Part shown: positions 6,174-12,612 of the stretch, one piece after another
Layout: each line of letters starts with the position of its first letter
How positions within the stretch are numbered: the first letter of the stretch is position 1
From: SG8-41 sp964521405
GTDB taxonomy: Bacteria; Pseudomonadota; Gammaproteobacteria; Burkholderiales; SG8-41
Assembly: GCA_964521405.1 (NCBI GenBank)
Contig: CAZFRR010000008.1
Coordinates: 1-17,784 of the forward strand
Reading direction: 5' to 3'
DNA: 17,784 nt
The notes under the pieces: model-generated
What the model was told of the DNA's origin: nothing
Seen by the model: the letters and a program-made list of their open reading frames with translations, nothing else
The model's database searches: none
Position numbers and translations under genes: made by a program

Positions 6174-7268
6174 ATGCAGCTTTTAGTCAGTTTACTGCTG
6201 GCAGTATCCGCCATGACTAATCCTGTTCATGCGCTCGACCTGCAGGGCCATCGCGGCGCGCGCGGGCTGGCGCCGGAGAACACGCTGCCAGCGTTCGCAG
6301 TAGCGCTCAGGGTCGGCGTCACCACGCTCGAACTCGACTGTGCGGTGACGAAGGACGGCGTGGTGGTGGTGAGCCACGATTCCACATTGAATCCCGAGAT
6401 CACGCGCGGGCCGGACGGCCTGTGGCTAGCAGGCGAGGGGCCGCCGATCCGACAATTCACCTACGCGGATCTGCAGCGATTCGACGTCGGGCGCATCGAT
6501 CCGAAGAGCGCTTACGCGAAACGTTTCCCGAAACAGCAGCCGGTGGACGGCACGTGCATGCCGCGGCTCGCGGACGTCTTCGCCCTTGCACGGAAGAGCG
6601 GCAACGACACGGTGCGCTTCAATATCGAGACCAAGATATCGCCCCTGCATCCCAGCCGCACGGTCTCCCCCGAGGCCTTCGCCCGCGCCTTGATCCAGCT
6701 GGTTCAAAGAGAAAAAATGGAAAGCCGCGTCACCGTGCAATCGTTCGACTGGCGCACGTTGAAGGTCGTGCAGCAGGAAGCGCCTGCGATCGCGACGGCC
6801 TATCTCACGGCGCAGCAGAGCTTTATGGACAACATCCAGGCCGGGAAGCGCGAATCGCCGTGGACCGCGGGACTGCGCGTCAACGATTTCGGCGGCTCGA
6901 TCCCGCGCATGGTGAAGGCGGCGGGCGGCGCGGTGTGGTCTCCGTACTATGGCGAAACCACGCGCGAGCAGGTTAAGGAAGCACAATCGCTGGGGCTGAA
7001 GGTCGTGGTGTGGACGGTCAACGAGCCCGCCGACATGCGCCGCATGATCGAGTGGGGCGTCCCTGAGCATTGCAGAAATGCATCAATGCTCAGCCCTCAC
7101 CCCCGCCCCTCTCCCGGAGGACGAGGGGAGATTCGAGGCACAGAGGGATTGTCATCCACTTGTGCGGAACTCGGCTTTGGCATCATCTCCGACTACCCCG
7201 ATCTCCTGCGCCAAGTCGCCGGCGAGATGGGCGTTGCTCTACCGCTCGCGACTTCGGTAACGCCTTAA
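6174..7268 (+). CDS. Periplasmic glycerophosphodiester phosphodiesterase (GlpQ-like)
   Basis: The 364-residue protein would cleave glycerophosphodiesters to glycerol-3-phosphate and an alcohol. A signal peptide covers about 1-20 (cut after VHA). The core motif HRGARGLAPENT gives catalytic His26 and Arg27 with Glu35. Metal ligands Glu53 and Asp55 lie in ELD, and the second catalytic His68 is in SHD. NIETK is the middle strand, and ISDYPD (338-343) is the last-strand motif. Between EWGV (296) and GIISDYPD (336) lie 39 extra residues (about 297-335) rich in Pro, Arg, Ser and Gly. They are encoded by repeat-like DNA (7062-7178) where relatives read straight through as GVDGI. The frame is kept. 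Because the insert lies in a helix-to-strand loop, on the barrel side away from the active site, activity may survive. GAGCGGGG precedes the ATG. Confidence 0.9.
   Translation: MQLLVSLLLAVSAMTNPVHALDLQGHRGARGLAPENTLPAFAVALRVGVTTLELDCAVTKDGVVVVSHDSTLNPEITRGPDGLWLAGEGPPIRQFTYADLQRFDVGRIDPKSAYAKRFPKQQPVDGTCMPRLADVFALARKSGNDTVRFNIETKISPLHPSRTVSPEAFARALIQLVQREKMESRVTVQSFDWRTLKVVQQEAPAIATAYLTAQQSFMDNIQAGKRESPWTAGLRVNDFGGSIPRMVKAAGGAVWSPYYGETTREQVKEAQSLGLKVVVWTVNEPADMRRMIEWGVPEHCRNASMLSPHPRPSPGGRGEIRGTEGLSSTCAELGFGIISDYPDLLRQVAGEMGVALPLATSVTP
7063..7130 (+). repeat. Composite palindrome and C-rich repeat inside the GDPD gene
   Basis: CTGAGCATTG (7063-7072) and CAATGCTCAG (7084-7093) form a perfect 10-bp hairpin with an 11-nt loop. 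It is followed directly by a C-rich segment beginning CCCTCACCCCC (7094-7130), in which CCCCTC pairs with GAGGGG. The second part looks like the CCCTCACCCC...CTCTCCC repeats scattered in the genomes of many Gram-negative bacteria. Both lie in frame in the coding sequence and introduce no stop. Confidence 0.8.
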
Positions 7269-7279
7269 CAGCGCGTCAG

Positions 7280-7308
7280 CCCATTACCCATCTCGCGTCA
7301 CTCATCAT
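7280..7308. repeat. Degenerate heptamer array between convergent genes
   Basis: Read on the minus strand, GAGTGAC, GCGAGAT and GGGTAAT follow each other in a 7-bp register, immediately after the TGA of CT3. It is a weak relative of the arrays at 8845, 9861 and 10879. It fills most of the 43 bp between the phosphodiesterase and CT3 stops. No terminator hairpin is seen. Confidence 0.55.
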
Positions 7309-7311
7309 GCG

Positions 7312-8856
7312 TCAGTAGCTGGTAGGCCAGCTGGCGAGCTTGTGCTCGCCGACGCCGTTCTTCAACCGCTTGCGGTGAACGGCCAGCATGCGGATCAGAA
7401 AATCGCGCGTGTCGCGGGGATCGATGACGTGCTGCGCTTCATAGAGTCGCGCGAGCTCCCACGGGGTCGTGTCACGGTCCACTTGCGCCACCAGTTCCCT
7501 GAACTTCTCCGGGTCGTCCTGCTCCTTGACGCCGTAGAGCACGTTGACCGAGACGCGCGGATCCATGAACCCCAGGTCGGCTGACGGCCAGCACGCGAGC
7601 TCGTCGGTATTCCTGCCGCCGCCCATGTTGATGAATGCCTGGCCGTAGCTCTTCCTCATGATGACGGTGATGCGCGGCACTGTGACGAGGGAGATCGCAT
7701 TCATCCAGTTGATGACCTTGCCCGGCATGCCGCGCAGTTCCCCCTCGACGCCGATCAGGAAGCCCGGCACGTCCACCAGGAACACGATGGGGATGTTGAA
7801 GGAGTCGCACAGCACCATGAAACTCGTCACCTTCTGGCAGGCGTCGGCATCGAGCGCGCCGCCCTTGAACATCGGGTTGTTGGCGATGAAACCGACGCTT
7901 TTGCCGTCGAGCCGTGCCAGCACGGTGGCGACCGACCGGCCGTAGCGTTCCTTCAATTCGAAGCTGGAGCCCTGGTCCGCGACCGCCGCGATGACCTTGC
8001 GCACGTCGTAGACCTTGTTGCGCTCCTCGGGGACGATCTCGAGCATCTTGCGGCACACCTCGCCCGATCCCGCCGGCACCGGGTGCTCGGGCGGCGCCTC
8101 CATGGCGTGCGCCGGCATATAGGAAAGAAAGCACTTCACCGCGTCGAGCACCTGCTCGTCGGTGTCCACCGCCATGTCCGCGAGCCCCGAGATGCCGGTC
8201 AGGATCTTCCAGCCGCCGAGGTCCTCGGGCTCGACGGGTTTGCCGATCGCAATCGAGGTGACGTTGGGGCTCGCGATCGCCATCACCGAGCCCTTGCGCA
8301 TCGCGACGAAATCCGACATTGCGGCGTACCAGGTCGAGGAGCCGTAGCACTGTCCCATCAGCGTTGCCGCCCACGGCGACTGGCGCAGGCGCTGATACTC
8401 GATCGGATCCTGCGCGAGAATGGCGCGTCCCGCTGCGCCCATGCGGTCGGGCATGCGCGCGCCAGAGGATTCGCCGAGGAAGACGAGCGGCATGCCGTAG
8501 CGGCACGCGGCGTCCTTTACGTGCTTGATCTTCTTCATGTTGATGACGCTGGAAGAGGCGCCCAGCACGGTGAAGTCGTTGGATACGATCGCCACCTCGC
8601 GCCCATTGATGCGCGCAAAGCCCGCCACCTTGCCATCAGCAGGGGTCTTGTGCCTCACCTCGGGGCGGATCGCGCGCGCATGCAGCCCCGATTCGGCGAA
8701 GCTGCCGGGATCCACCAGGTAGTCGATGCGCTCGCGCGCATTGAGGTGCCCCTCCGCCTTGCGCTGGGCAAGCTTCTCCGGCCCGCCCATGGCGAGCGCC
8801 TCGGCGGTTTTCTCCTCGAGTTCCTTCAGCGTGCGTTGGTTCGGCTCATCACCCAT
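7312..8856 (-). CDS. Acyl-CoA carboxylase-type carboxyltransferase subunit (CT3)
   Basis: The 514-residue product is a close paralogue of CT1. It shares GES(S/T)GAR, YGSSTW with Gly-Ser in place of the usual Gly-Gly, EDLGGW, MEAPPE, NNP, GGALDADAC, DVPGF, KSYGQAF and the C-terminal WPTSY. By eye about half of the residues match CT1. It would transfer CO2 between a biotin carrier and an acyl-CoA in the cytoplasm. The chosen start is the ATG at 8856, and a GTG one codon upstream (8859) is possible. Both lie in the heptamer array at 8845-8876, so the first residues (MGDE) are array-encoded. It is the last gene of the minus-strand run that begins at CobW, 17 bp after Bug3, which suggests that the ligand taken up is processed through its CoA ester. 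Its substrate is unknown. Confidence 0.9.
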   Translation of the reverse strand: MGDEPNQRTLKELEEKTAEALAMGGPEKLAQRKAEGHLNARERIDYLVDPGSFAESGLHARAIRPEVRHKTPADGKVAGFARINGREVAIVSNDFTVLGASSSVINMKKIKHVKDAACRYGMPLVFLGESSGARMPDRMGAAGRAILAQDPIEYQRLRQSPWAATLMGQCYGSSTWYAAMSDFVAMRKGSVMAIASPNVTSIAIGKPVEPEDLGGWKILTGISGLADMAVDTDEQVLDAVKCFLSYMPAHAMEAPPEHPVPAGSGEVCRKMLEIVPEERNKVYDVRKVIAAVADQGSSFELKERYGRSVATVLARLDGKSVGFIANNPMFKGGALDADACQKVTSFMVLCDSFNIPIVFLVDVPGFLIGVEGELRGMPGKVINWMNAISLVTVPRITVIMRKSYGQAFINMGGGRNTDELACWPSADLGFMDPRVSVNVLYGVKEQDDPEKFRELVAQVDRDTTPWELARLYEAQHVIDPRDTRDFLIRMLAVHRKRLKNGVGEHKLASWPTSY

Positions 8857-8876
8857 CACTCATCACCCATCACTCA
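8845..8876. repeat. Heptamer array bridging Bug3 stop and CT3 start
   Basis: On the minus strand units GAGTGAT and GGGTGAT alternate (four units plus GAG). The array holds the TGA stop of Bug3 (8876-8874), the start codon of CT3 (8856) and the first four codons of CT3. Several other ATG and GTG triplets are present in other frames. Confidence 0.85.
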
Positions 8877-9842
8877 ATCGACGCGGATGCCGGCTTCTTT
8901 CACGACCTTCGCCCACTTGGCGACCTCGGCTTTGACGAACGCGCCGAATTCGTCCGGCGACAGCGGCGTGAACTTCGCCCCTTCGTTGACCAGCCGCTTC
9001 TGGATGTCCGGCGCCTGCATGATGCGCAGGGTTTCGCCGTTCAGCTTGGTGACGATATCCCGCGGCGTGCCGGCCGGCGCGAACAGGCCGATCCAGTTGG
9101 TGACCGAGTAACCCGGCAGCGCGGCTTCCGCGATGGTCGGCAGCTCCGGCGCCGCCGGCGCGCGCGAGGAACTGGTCACAGCCAGCGCCTTCAGTCTCCC
9201 GGCCTGCACCTGCGGCAGCACCGTCGGCATGGTGGCGAACAGCAGTGAAGTCTGGCCCGCGATCAAATCGACGATGGCGGGAACGTTGCCCTTGTACGGG
9301 ACATGCACCATGTCCACCTTCGCCATCGACTTGAACAACTCCCCCGACAAGTGGCCCGCGGTGCCGTTGCCCGCGGAGGCGTAACTCAATTGGCCCGGAC
9401 GCGCCTTTGCGAGCGCGATCAACTCCTTCACGTTCCTGACCGGCACCGAGGGATGCAGCACCAGCAGGCCCTCGGCTTCCATGACCAGCGACACCGGGGC
9501 GAAATCCCGCAGCGGGTCGTAACCCAGCTTGCTGAACAGGCTGACGTTGACAGAGTGAGTGCCGATGCTGCCCATCACCAGGGTGTAACCGTCGGGCGGG
9601 GACTTGGCGACGATCTCGGCGCCGATGTTGCCGCCGGCGCCCGGCCGGTTCTCGACCACCGCCGGTTGTCCCCAGGCCTCGTTGAATTTCTGCCCGATCA
9701 CCCGCGCGAACAGATCCGCGATGCCGCCGGCTGGAAACGGCACGACGATGCGGATCGGCTTCGCCGGATAGGTTTGCGCCACGACCGTGTGGCCCAAACC
9801 TATCAACAGGAACCCAAAAATAGTAGTCGTGATGCGCTTCAT
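8874..9842 (-). CDS. Bug-family (TctC-type) periplasmic solute receptor, Bug3
   Basis: The 322-residue receptor belongs to the Bug/TctC family, extracytoplasmic receptors that bind carboxylates or other small organic acids for tripartite tricarboxylate transporters. The signal peptide is about 1-22 (cut at VVA-QTYPAKP). Family marks are QTYPAKPIRIVVPFPAGG, VVENRPGAGGNIG, PPDGYTL, HVPYKG, and a C-terminal lobe starting with LPTIAEA and GLFAPAGTP. GGGGG stands just before the ATG at 9842. No TctA or TctB membrane subunits are in the window, so it must work with a distant transporter or act as a sensor receptor. It is less similar to Bug1 and Bug2 than those are to each other, yet its signal-peptide DNA closely resembles that of Bug2. 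It is encoded 17 bp upstream of CT3. Confidence 0.93.
   Translation of the reverse strand: MKRITTTIFGFLLIGLGHTVVAQTYPAKPIRIVVPFPAGGIADLFARVIGQKFNEAWGQPAVVENRPGAGGNIGAEIVAKSPPDGYTLVMGSIGTHSVNVSLFSKLGYDPLRDFAPVSLVMEAEGLLVLHPSVPVRNVKELIALAKARPGQLSYASAGNGTAGHLSGELFKSMAKVDMVHVPYKGNVPAIVDLIAGQTSLLFATMPTVLPQVQAGRLKALAVTSSSRAPAAPELPTIAEAALPGYSVTNWIGLFAPAGTPRDIVTKLNGETLRIMQAPDIQKRLVNEGAKFTPLSPDEFGAFVKAEVAKWAKVVKEAGIRVD
9768..9803 (-). repeat. Hairpin in the signal-peptide codons of Bug3
   Basis: Two 15-bp arms (ATAGGTTTGCGCCAC and GTGGCCCAAACCTAT) face each other around a 6-nt loop with one mismatch. The arms encode the end of the signal peptide, the cleavage site and the first mature residues. The same hairpin with paired base changes occurs in Bug2 at 10795-10830. 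Confidence 0.85.
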
Positions 9843-9860
9843 GTTCCCCCTTCACCACTG

Positions 9861-9912
9861 CTCGACACTCGACACTCAGCACTCAACACTCAACACTTGT
9901 GACTCGTCACTC
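9861..9912. repeat. Heptamer array between Bug2 and Bug3
   Basis: About seven minus-strand units of GAGTGNY type (GAGTGTC, GAGTGTT, GAGTGCT, GAGTGAC). The first unit contains the last Glu codon and the TGA stop of Bug2 (GAG-TGA-C). About 20 bp then separate the array from the Bug3 start, and that stretch holds the Bug3 ribosome-binding site. Confidence 0.9.
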
Positions 9913-10911
9913 GCCCTTGATTCCCGCCGCCTTGATCACCTTGGCCCACTTCGTAATCTCATTTTGCACGAACGCCGTGTACTGCTCGGGGGTATTGCCG
10001 ACCGGGTCGGCGCCCATGCCCTGCATCCGCTCGCGCAGGTCCGGGGTATTCAGCGCGCGCACGATCTCGCTGTGCAGCCGGTCGACGACGGGGCGTGGTG
10101 TCTTCGCCGGGGCGGCGACGCCGAACCATGACGTCACGGCAAAGCCCGGTATCCCGCTCTCCGCCACCGTCGGAATCCCGGGCGCGGCCGGTGTGCGTTT
10201 CGTCCCGGAGAGCGCGATCGGGCGGAGCCTGCCCGCCTGCACGTGCCGGATCACCGCGGGCACGTTGGCGAAATAGAGCGAAATCTCTCCGGCCAGCAGC
10301 GCGGTGAGTCCCAGCCCGCTGCCCTTGTAGGGAATGTGCACCCATTTTGTTCCCGTCATGTACTGGAATAGCTCGGCGGAGAGATGCGGCGTGGTGCCCA
10401 TTCCGGAAGAGCCGTAATTGATTTCGCCCGGGCGCTGCTTCGAAATGGCGATCAGCGATTTCACCGAGCTCACCGGCAGCGACGGGTGCACCACCAGGAG
10501 GTTCTGGGATTCCACCAGCAGCGTGATGAAGGCGAAATCCCGGACCGGGTCGAAGGCGAGTTTCATCAGCGACGGGTTGGTGGCGTGGCCGGGCGCGTTC
10601 AGCACGATGGTGTAGCCATCCGGCGCCGAGCGCGCCGCGAGCTCGGTGGCAATCGCCGTGCTGGCGCCGCCCCGGTTCTCGATCACCACCGTCTGCCCCA
10701 GGTACTCGGAGAGCTTCGGCGCCAGCGCGCGCGCGAGGATGTCGTTGGTGCCCCCGGGCGGGAAGCCGATGAGGAAACGGATCGGCTTCGCGGGATAGGT
10801 TTGTGCCATGCCCTGATGGCACAAACCTATGAACAAAAACCCAAGAGAGATAGTCGTGAAACGCCTCTTGGTTTTCCCGTCACTCGACACTCGACACTCG
10901 TCACTCGACAC
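9907..10911 (-). CDS. Bug-family (TctC-type) periplasmic solute receptor, Bug2
   Basis: A 334-residue Bug/TctC receptor with the marks QTYPAKPIRFLIGFPPGGTND, VVIENRGGAST, PDGYTIVL, HIPYKG, and IPTVAESGIPG leading into VAAPAKTP. The mature part is very like Bug1 (shared GADPVGNTPEQYT near the end). The signal peptide is odd. No ATG stands where one is expected: the codon matching the Bug3 start is AAG (10869-10867). The best start is a GTG at 10911 inside the heptamer array, with GGGAG eight bases upstream at the end of Bug1. A second GTG at 10890 is possible. The first dozen residues (MSSDECRVSSDG) are therefore translated repeat. The basic KTKRR followed by a hydrophobic core still makes a plausible signal, cut at GMA-QTY. 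Confidence 0.9.
   Translation of the reverse strand: MSSDECRVSSDGKTKRRFTTISLGFLFIGLCHQGMAQTYPAKPIRFLIGFPPGGTNDILARALAPKLSEYLGQTVVIENRGGASTAIATELAARSAPDGYTIVLNAPGHATNPSLMKLAFDPVRDFAFITLLVESQNLLVVHPSLPVSSVKSLIAISKQRPGEINYGSSGMGTTPHLSAELFQYMTGTKWVHIPYKGSGLGLTALLAGEISLYFANVPAVIRHVQAGRLRPIALSGTKRTPAAPGIPTVAESGIPGFAVTSWFGVAAPAKTPRPVVDRLHSEIVRALNTPDLRERMQGMGADPVGNTPEQYTAFVQNEITKWAKVIKAAGIKGE
10795..10830 (-). repeat. Perfect 15-bp hairpin in the signal-peptide codons of Bug2
   Basis: ATAGGTTTGTGCCAT and its exact reverse complement ATGGCACAAACCTAT flank the 6-nt loop GCCCTG. In the mRNA this is a stable stem covering the signal-peptidase site. Compared with the Bug3 copy, the loop-closing pair differs on both sides (CAC/GTG against CAT/ATG), which keeps pairing. 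Confidence 0.9.
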
Positions 10912-10920
10912 TCGTTACTC
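10879..10920. repeat. Heptamer array between Bug1 and Bug2
   Basis: Six exact-length minus-strand units (GAGTAAC, GAGTGTC, GAGTGAC types). The first contains the last Glu codon and TAA stop of Bug1 (GAG-TAA-C). The second contains the proposed GTG start of Bug2. The array therefore makes up the whole junction and the first Bug2 codons. Confidence 0.93.
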
Positions 10921-11889
10921 TCCCGTGATTCCCGCCGCCCGGATGACCTTGGTCCACTTGGCAATCTCGTTCTGCATGAATACCGTGTACTGCTCGGGTG
11001 TATTGCCGACCGGGTCGGCGCCGAGGTCCTGCAGGCGCTCGCGCAGGTCGGGGGAGTTCAGCCCGCGCACGATCTCGGCGTGCAGCCGGTCGATGATCGC
11101 GCGCGGCGTCTTGGCCGGCGCTGAGATGCCGTAGAAGGTAGTCACTTCGTAGCCCGGCACCCCGGCCTCGGCCACCGTCGGGATTTCCGGCGCCGCCGCC
11201 GTGCGCTTCGGGCCGGTGACAGCCAGCGCGCGCAGTTTGCCGGAGCGTGCTTGCAGGATGACCGTCGGCACGTTGCCGAAATAGATCACGTGGTGGCCGG
11301 CGAGGAGCTCGATCACCGCCGGGCCGCCGCCCTTGTAGGGGATATGCGTCCATTTGACGCCGGTCATGAACTGGAACAGTTCTGCCGAAAGGTGCACCGT
11401 GGTGCCGGTGCCGGACGAGCCGTAATTGATACTGCCCGGCGGCTGCTTCTTCGAGAATGCGATCAGTTCCTTGATGCTCCTCGGCGGAAACGACGGGTGC
11501 ACCACCACCAGGTTCTGCGATTCCGCGACCAGCGTGATGAACGCGAAATCCCTGATGGAATCGAACGGCAGTTTCCGCAGCGCCGGGTTGGTGGCGTGAT
11601 TGGGTGCGTTGAGCAGCAGGGTGTAGCCATCCGGCGCTGCGCGCGCCCCCAGCTCCGAAGCGATCGCGGTGCTGGCGCCGGCGCGGTTCTCCACCACCAC
11701 CATCTGACCCAGATATTCGGAGAGCTTCGGCGCGAGCACGCGCGCTGAGATGTCGTTGGTGCCGCCCGGCGGAAACCCGACCAGGAGTCGGATCGGCTTC
11801 ACGGGGTAGGGCGCCTGCGCGGCTGCGTGGTGTGCTACGCCAAGCAACGCTGCCGTCGCTGCGATACAGATGCTCCATTGCCGCTTCAT
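10915..11889 (-). CDS. Bug-family (TctC-type) periplasmic solute receptor, Bug1
   Basis: The 324-residue Bug/TctC receptor starts at the ATG at 11889, which has GGAGG eight bases upstream. A TTG-started version eleven residues longer is unlikely. The signal peptide is about 1-24 (cut at AAA-QAPYP). The periplasmic binding fold shows PYPVKPIRLLVGFPPGGTND, VVENRAGAST, PDGYTLLL, HIPYKGGG and IPTVAEAGVPG. It is the first of three tandem receptors and is closest to Bug2. Tandem orphan Bug genes are common in Betaproteobacteria such as Bordetella and Cupriavidus. Close neighbours are the cupin upstream and Bug2 downstream, where the stop codon lies in the heptamer array. The ligand is unknown. The linked amidohydrolase and carboxyltransferase suggest a carboxylated or amide-bearing catabolic substrate (inference). 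Confidence 0.93.
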   Translation of the reverse strand: MKRQWSICIAATAALLGVAHHAAAQAPYPVKPIRLLVGFPPGGTNDISARVLAPKLSEYLGQMVVVENRAGASTAIASELGARAAPDGYTLLLNAPNHATNPALRKLPFDSIRDFAFITLVAESQNLVVVHPSFPPRSIKELIAFSKKQPPGSINYGSSGTGTTVHLSAELFQFMTGVKWTHIPYKGGGPAVIELLAGHHVIYFGNVPTVILQARSGKLRALAVTGPKRTAAAPEIPTVAEAGVPGYEVTTFYGISAPAKTPRAIIDRLHAEIVRGLNSPDLRERLQDLGADPVGNTPEQYTVFMQNEIAKWTKVIRAAGITGE

Positions 11890-11937
11890 GGTTCCCGCCT
11901 CCCCGTTTGTTCCGCGCGCCAATGGCTATGCCTGCTT

Positions 11938-11970
11938 TCCTCCGCGTCCTCTGCGTCCTCCGCGGTGAGA
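11938..11970. repeat. 9-bp repeat between cupin and Bug1
   Basis: On the minus strand GCGGAGGAC, GCAGAGGAC and GCGGAGGA follow in register, two bases after the TAA of the cupin gene. The same word family forms the inverted repeat at 15091-15144. Comparable sequences are dispersed between genes in many environmental bacteria. Confidence 0.8.
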
Positions 11971-11972
11971 GG

Positions 11973-12533
11973 TTACTGCTTGCCCGGGCCGTATCCCTTC
12001 CGGTAGAGCGGCCCGGTCATCTTGCCGTCCACCGCGCGCCCGATAATGCCCTGGGACAGGTCCTTGATGGCGATGAAGATGACGTCCTTGTCCCCGGGGT
12101 CGGCCACCAGCGTGTGCGGCGCGTTCGCCGGGATGTAGATCAGCGTGCCGGCCGGCGCCCTGATTTTCCTGCCGTTGACCGAGCCCACCAGCGTGCCGCG
12201 CACCACGTAATTGAACTGCTCGTTCTTGTGCGTGTGCAGGCGCGAGCCGGTGCCGCGCTCCTTGTGGATATAGCCCACCAGCATGCGCTTGCCCTCGACC
12301 ACGCCGCCGTGCGAGGTCGAGTAACCGGTGCCCGCCGGCACATCCTTCACCCGCGCCAGCGAGAACTGATACCGGCCGTTGCCGCCTCGAATCGCCCCTT
12401 CGGTCTTGGTTCTACTTCCGCGACCATTCACGGTACCTCGCCGGGCGGAGGTTGCGCGGGCGATTCGAGCAGCCGCACGCCCGCGTGCGGCGGATCTTGA
12501 GGATTTGCTAATGGATGTCTTTCGGGTCGCCAT
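11973..12533 (-). CDS. Cupin-domain protein with basic N-terminal tail
   Basis: The 186-residue protein has a single conserved beta-barrel cupin domain (about 72-165). Cupin motif 1 is HTHKNEQFNYVVRG, giving likely metal ligands His100, His102 and Glu105-106. Motif 2 is PAGTLIYIPANAPH, ending in His140. Such proteins are small metal-dependent dioxygenases, isomerases or ligand-sensing proteins, and no more precise function can be read. Residues 1-45 are rich in Arg, Ser, Ala and Thr with no aromatic residue, so this tail is probably disordered. It may be a nucleic-acid-binding extension or a misplaced start, but no other Met occurs before residue 84. The ATG at 12533 has AAGG ten bases upstream. 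It lies between the amidohydrolase and Bug1 and may act on the same substrate. Confidence 0.85.
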   Translation of the reverse strand: MATRKTSISKSSRSAARGRAAARIARATSARRGTVNGRGSRTKTEGAIRGGNGRYQFSLARVKDVPAGTGYSTSHGGVVEGKRMLVGYIHKERGTGSRLHTHKNEQFNYVVRGTLVGSVNGRKIRAPAGTLIYIPANAPHTLVADPGDKDVIFIAIKDLSQGIIGRAVDGKMTGPLYRKGYGPGKQ

Positions 12534-12583
12534 ATTAATCGCCTTGATTGCCTGGTCTCGCCGTTAATTCTAGTCCTTCATTC

Positions 12584-12612
12584 ATCTGTAATTCGAGCAG
12601 CGAATTACAGAT
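12584..12612. repeat. 12-bp perfect hairpin over the amidohydrolase stop
   Basis: ATCTGTAATTCG (12584-12595) and CGAATTACAGAT (12601-12612) face each other across a 5-nt loop. The inner arm of the minus-strand mRNA contains the TAA stop of the amidohydrolase. No T-tract follows, so it resembles a processing or attenuation hairpin more than an intrinsic terminator. Confidence 0.85.

Noticed and set aside
7063..7268. Phosphodiesterase as a broken pseudogene
   Set aside because: The insertion keeps the frame, the final ISDYPD motif follows intact, and all catalytic residues are present.
12584..12612. Intrinsic terminator after the amidohydrolase
   Set aside because: A strong stem is present but no run of T follows on the minus strand, and the stem has low GC and includes the stop codon.
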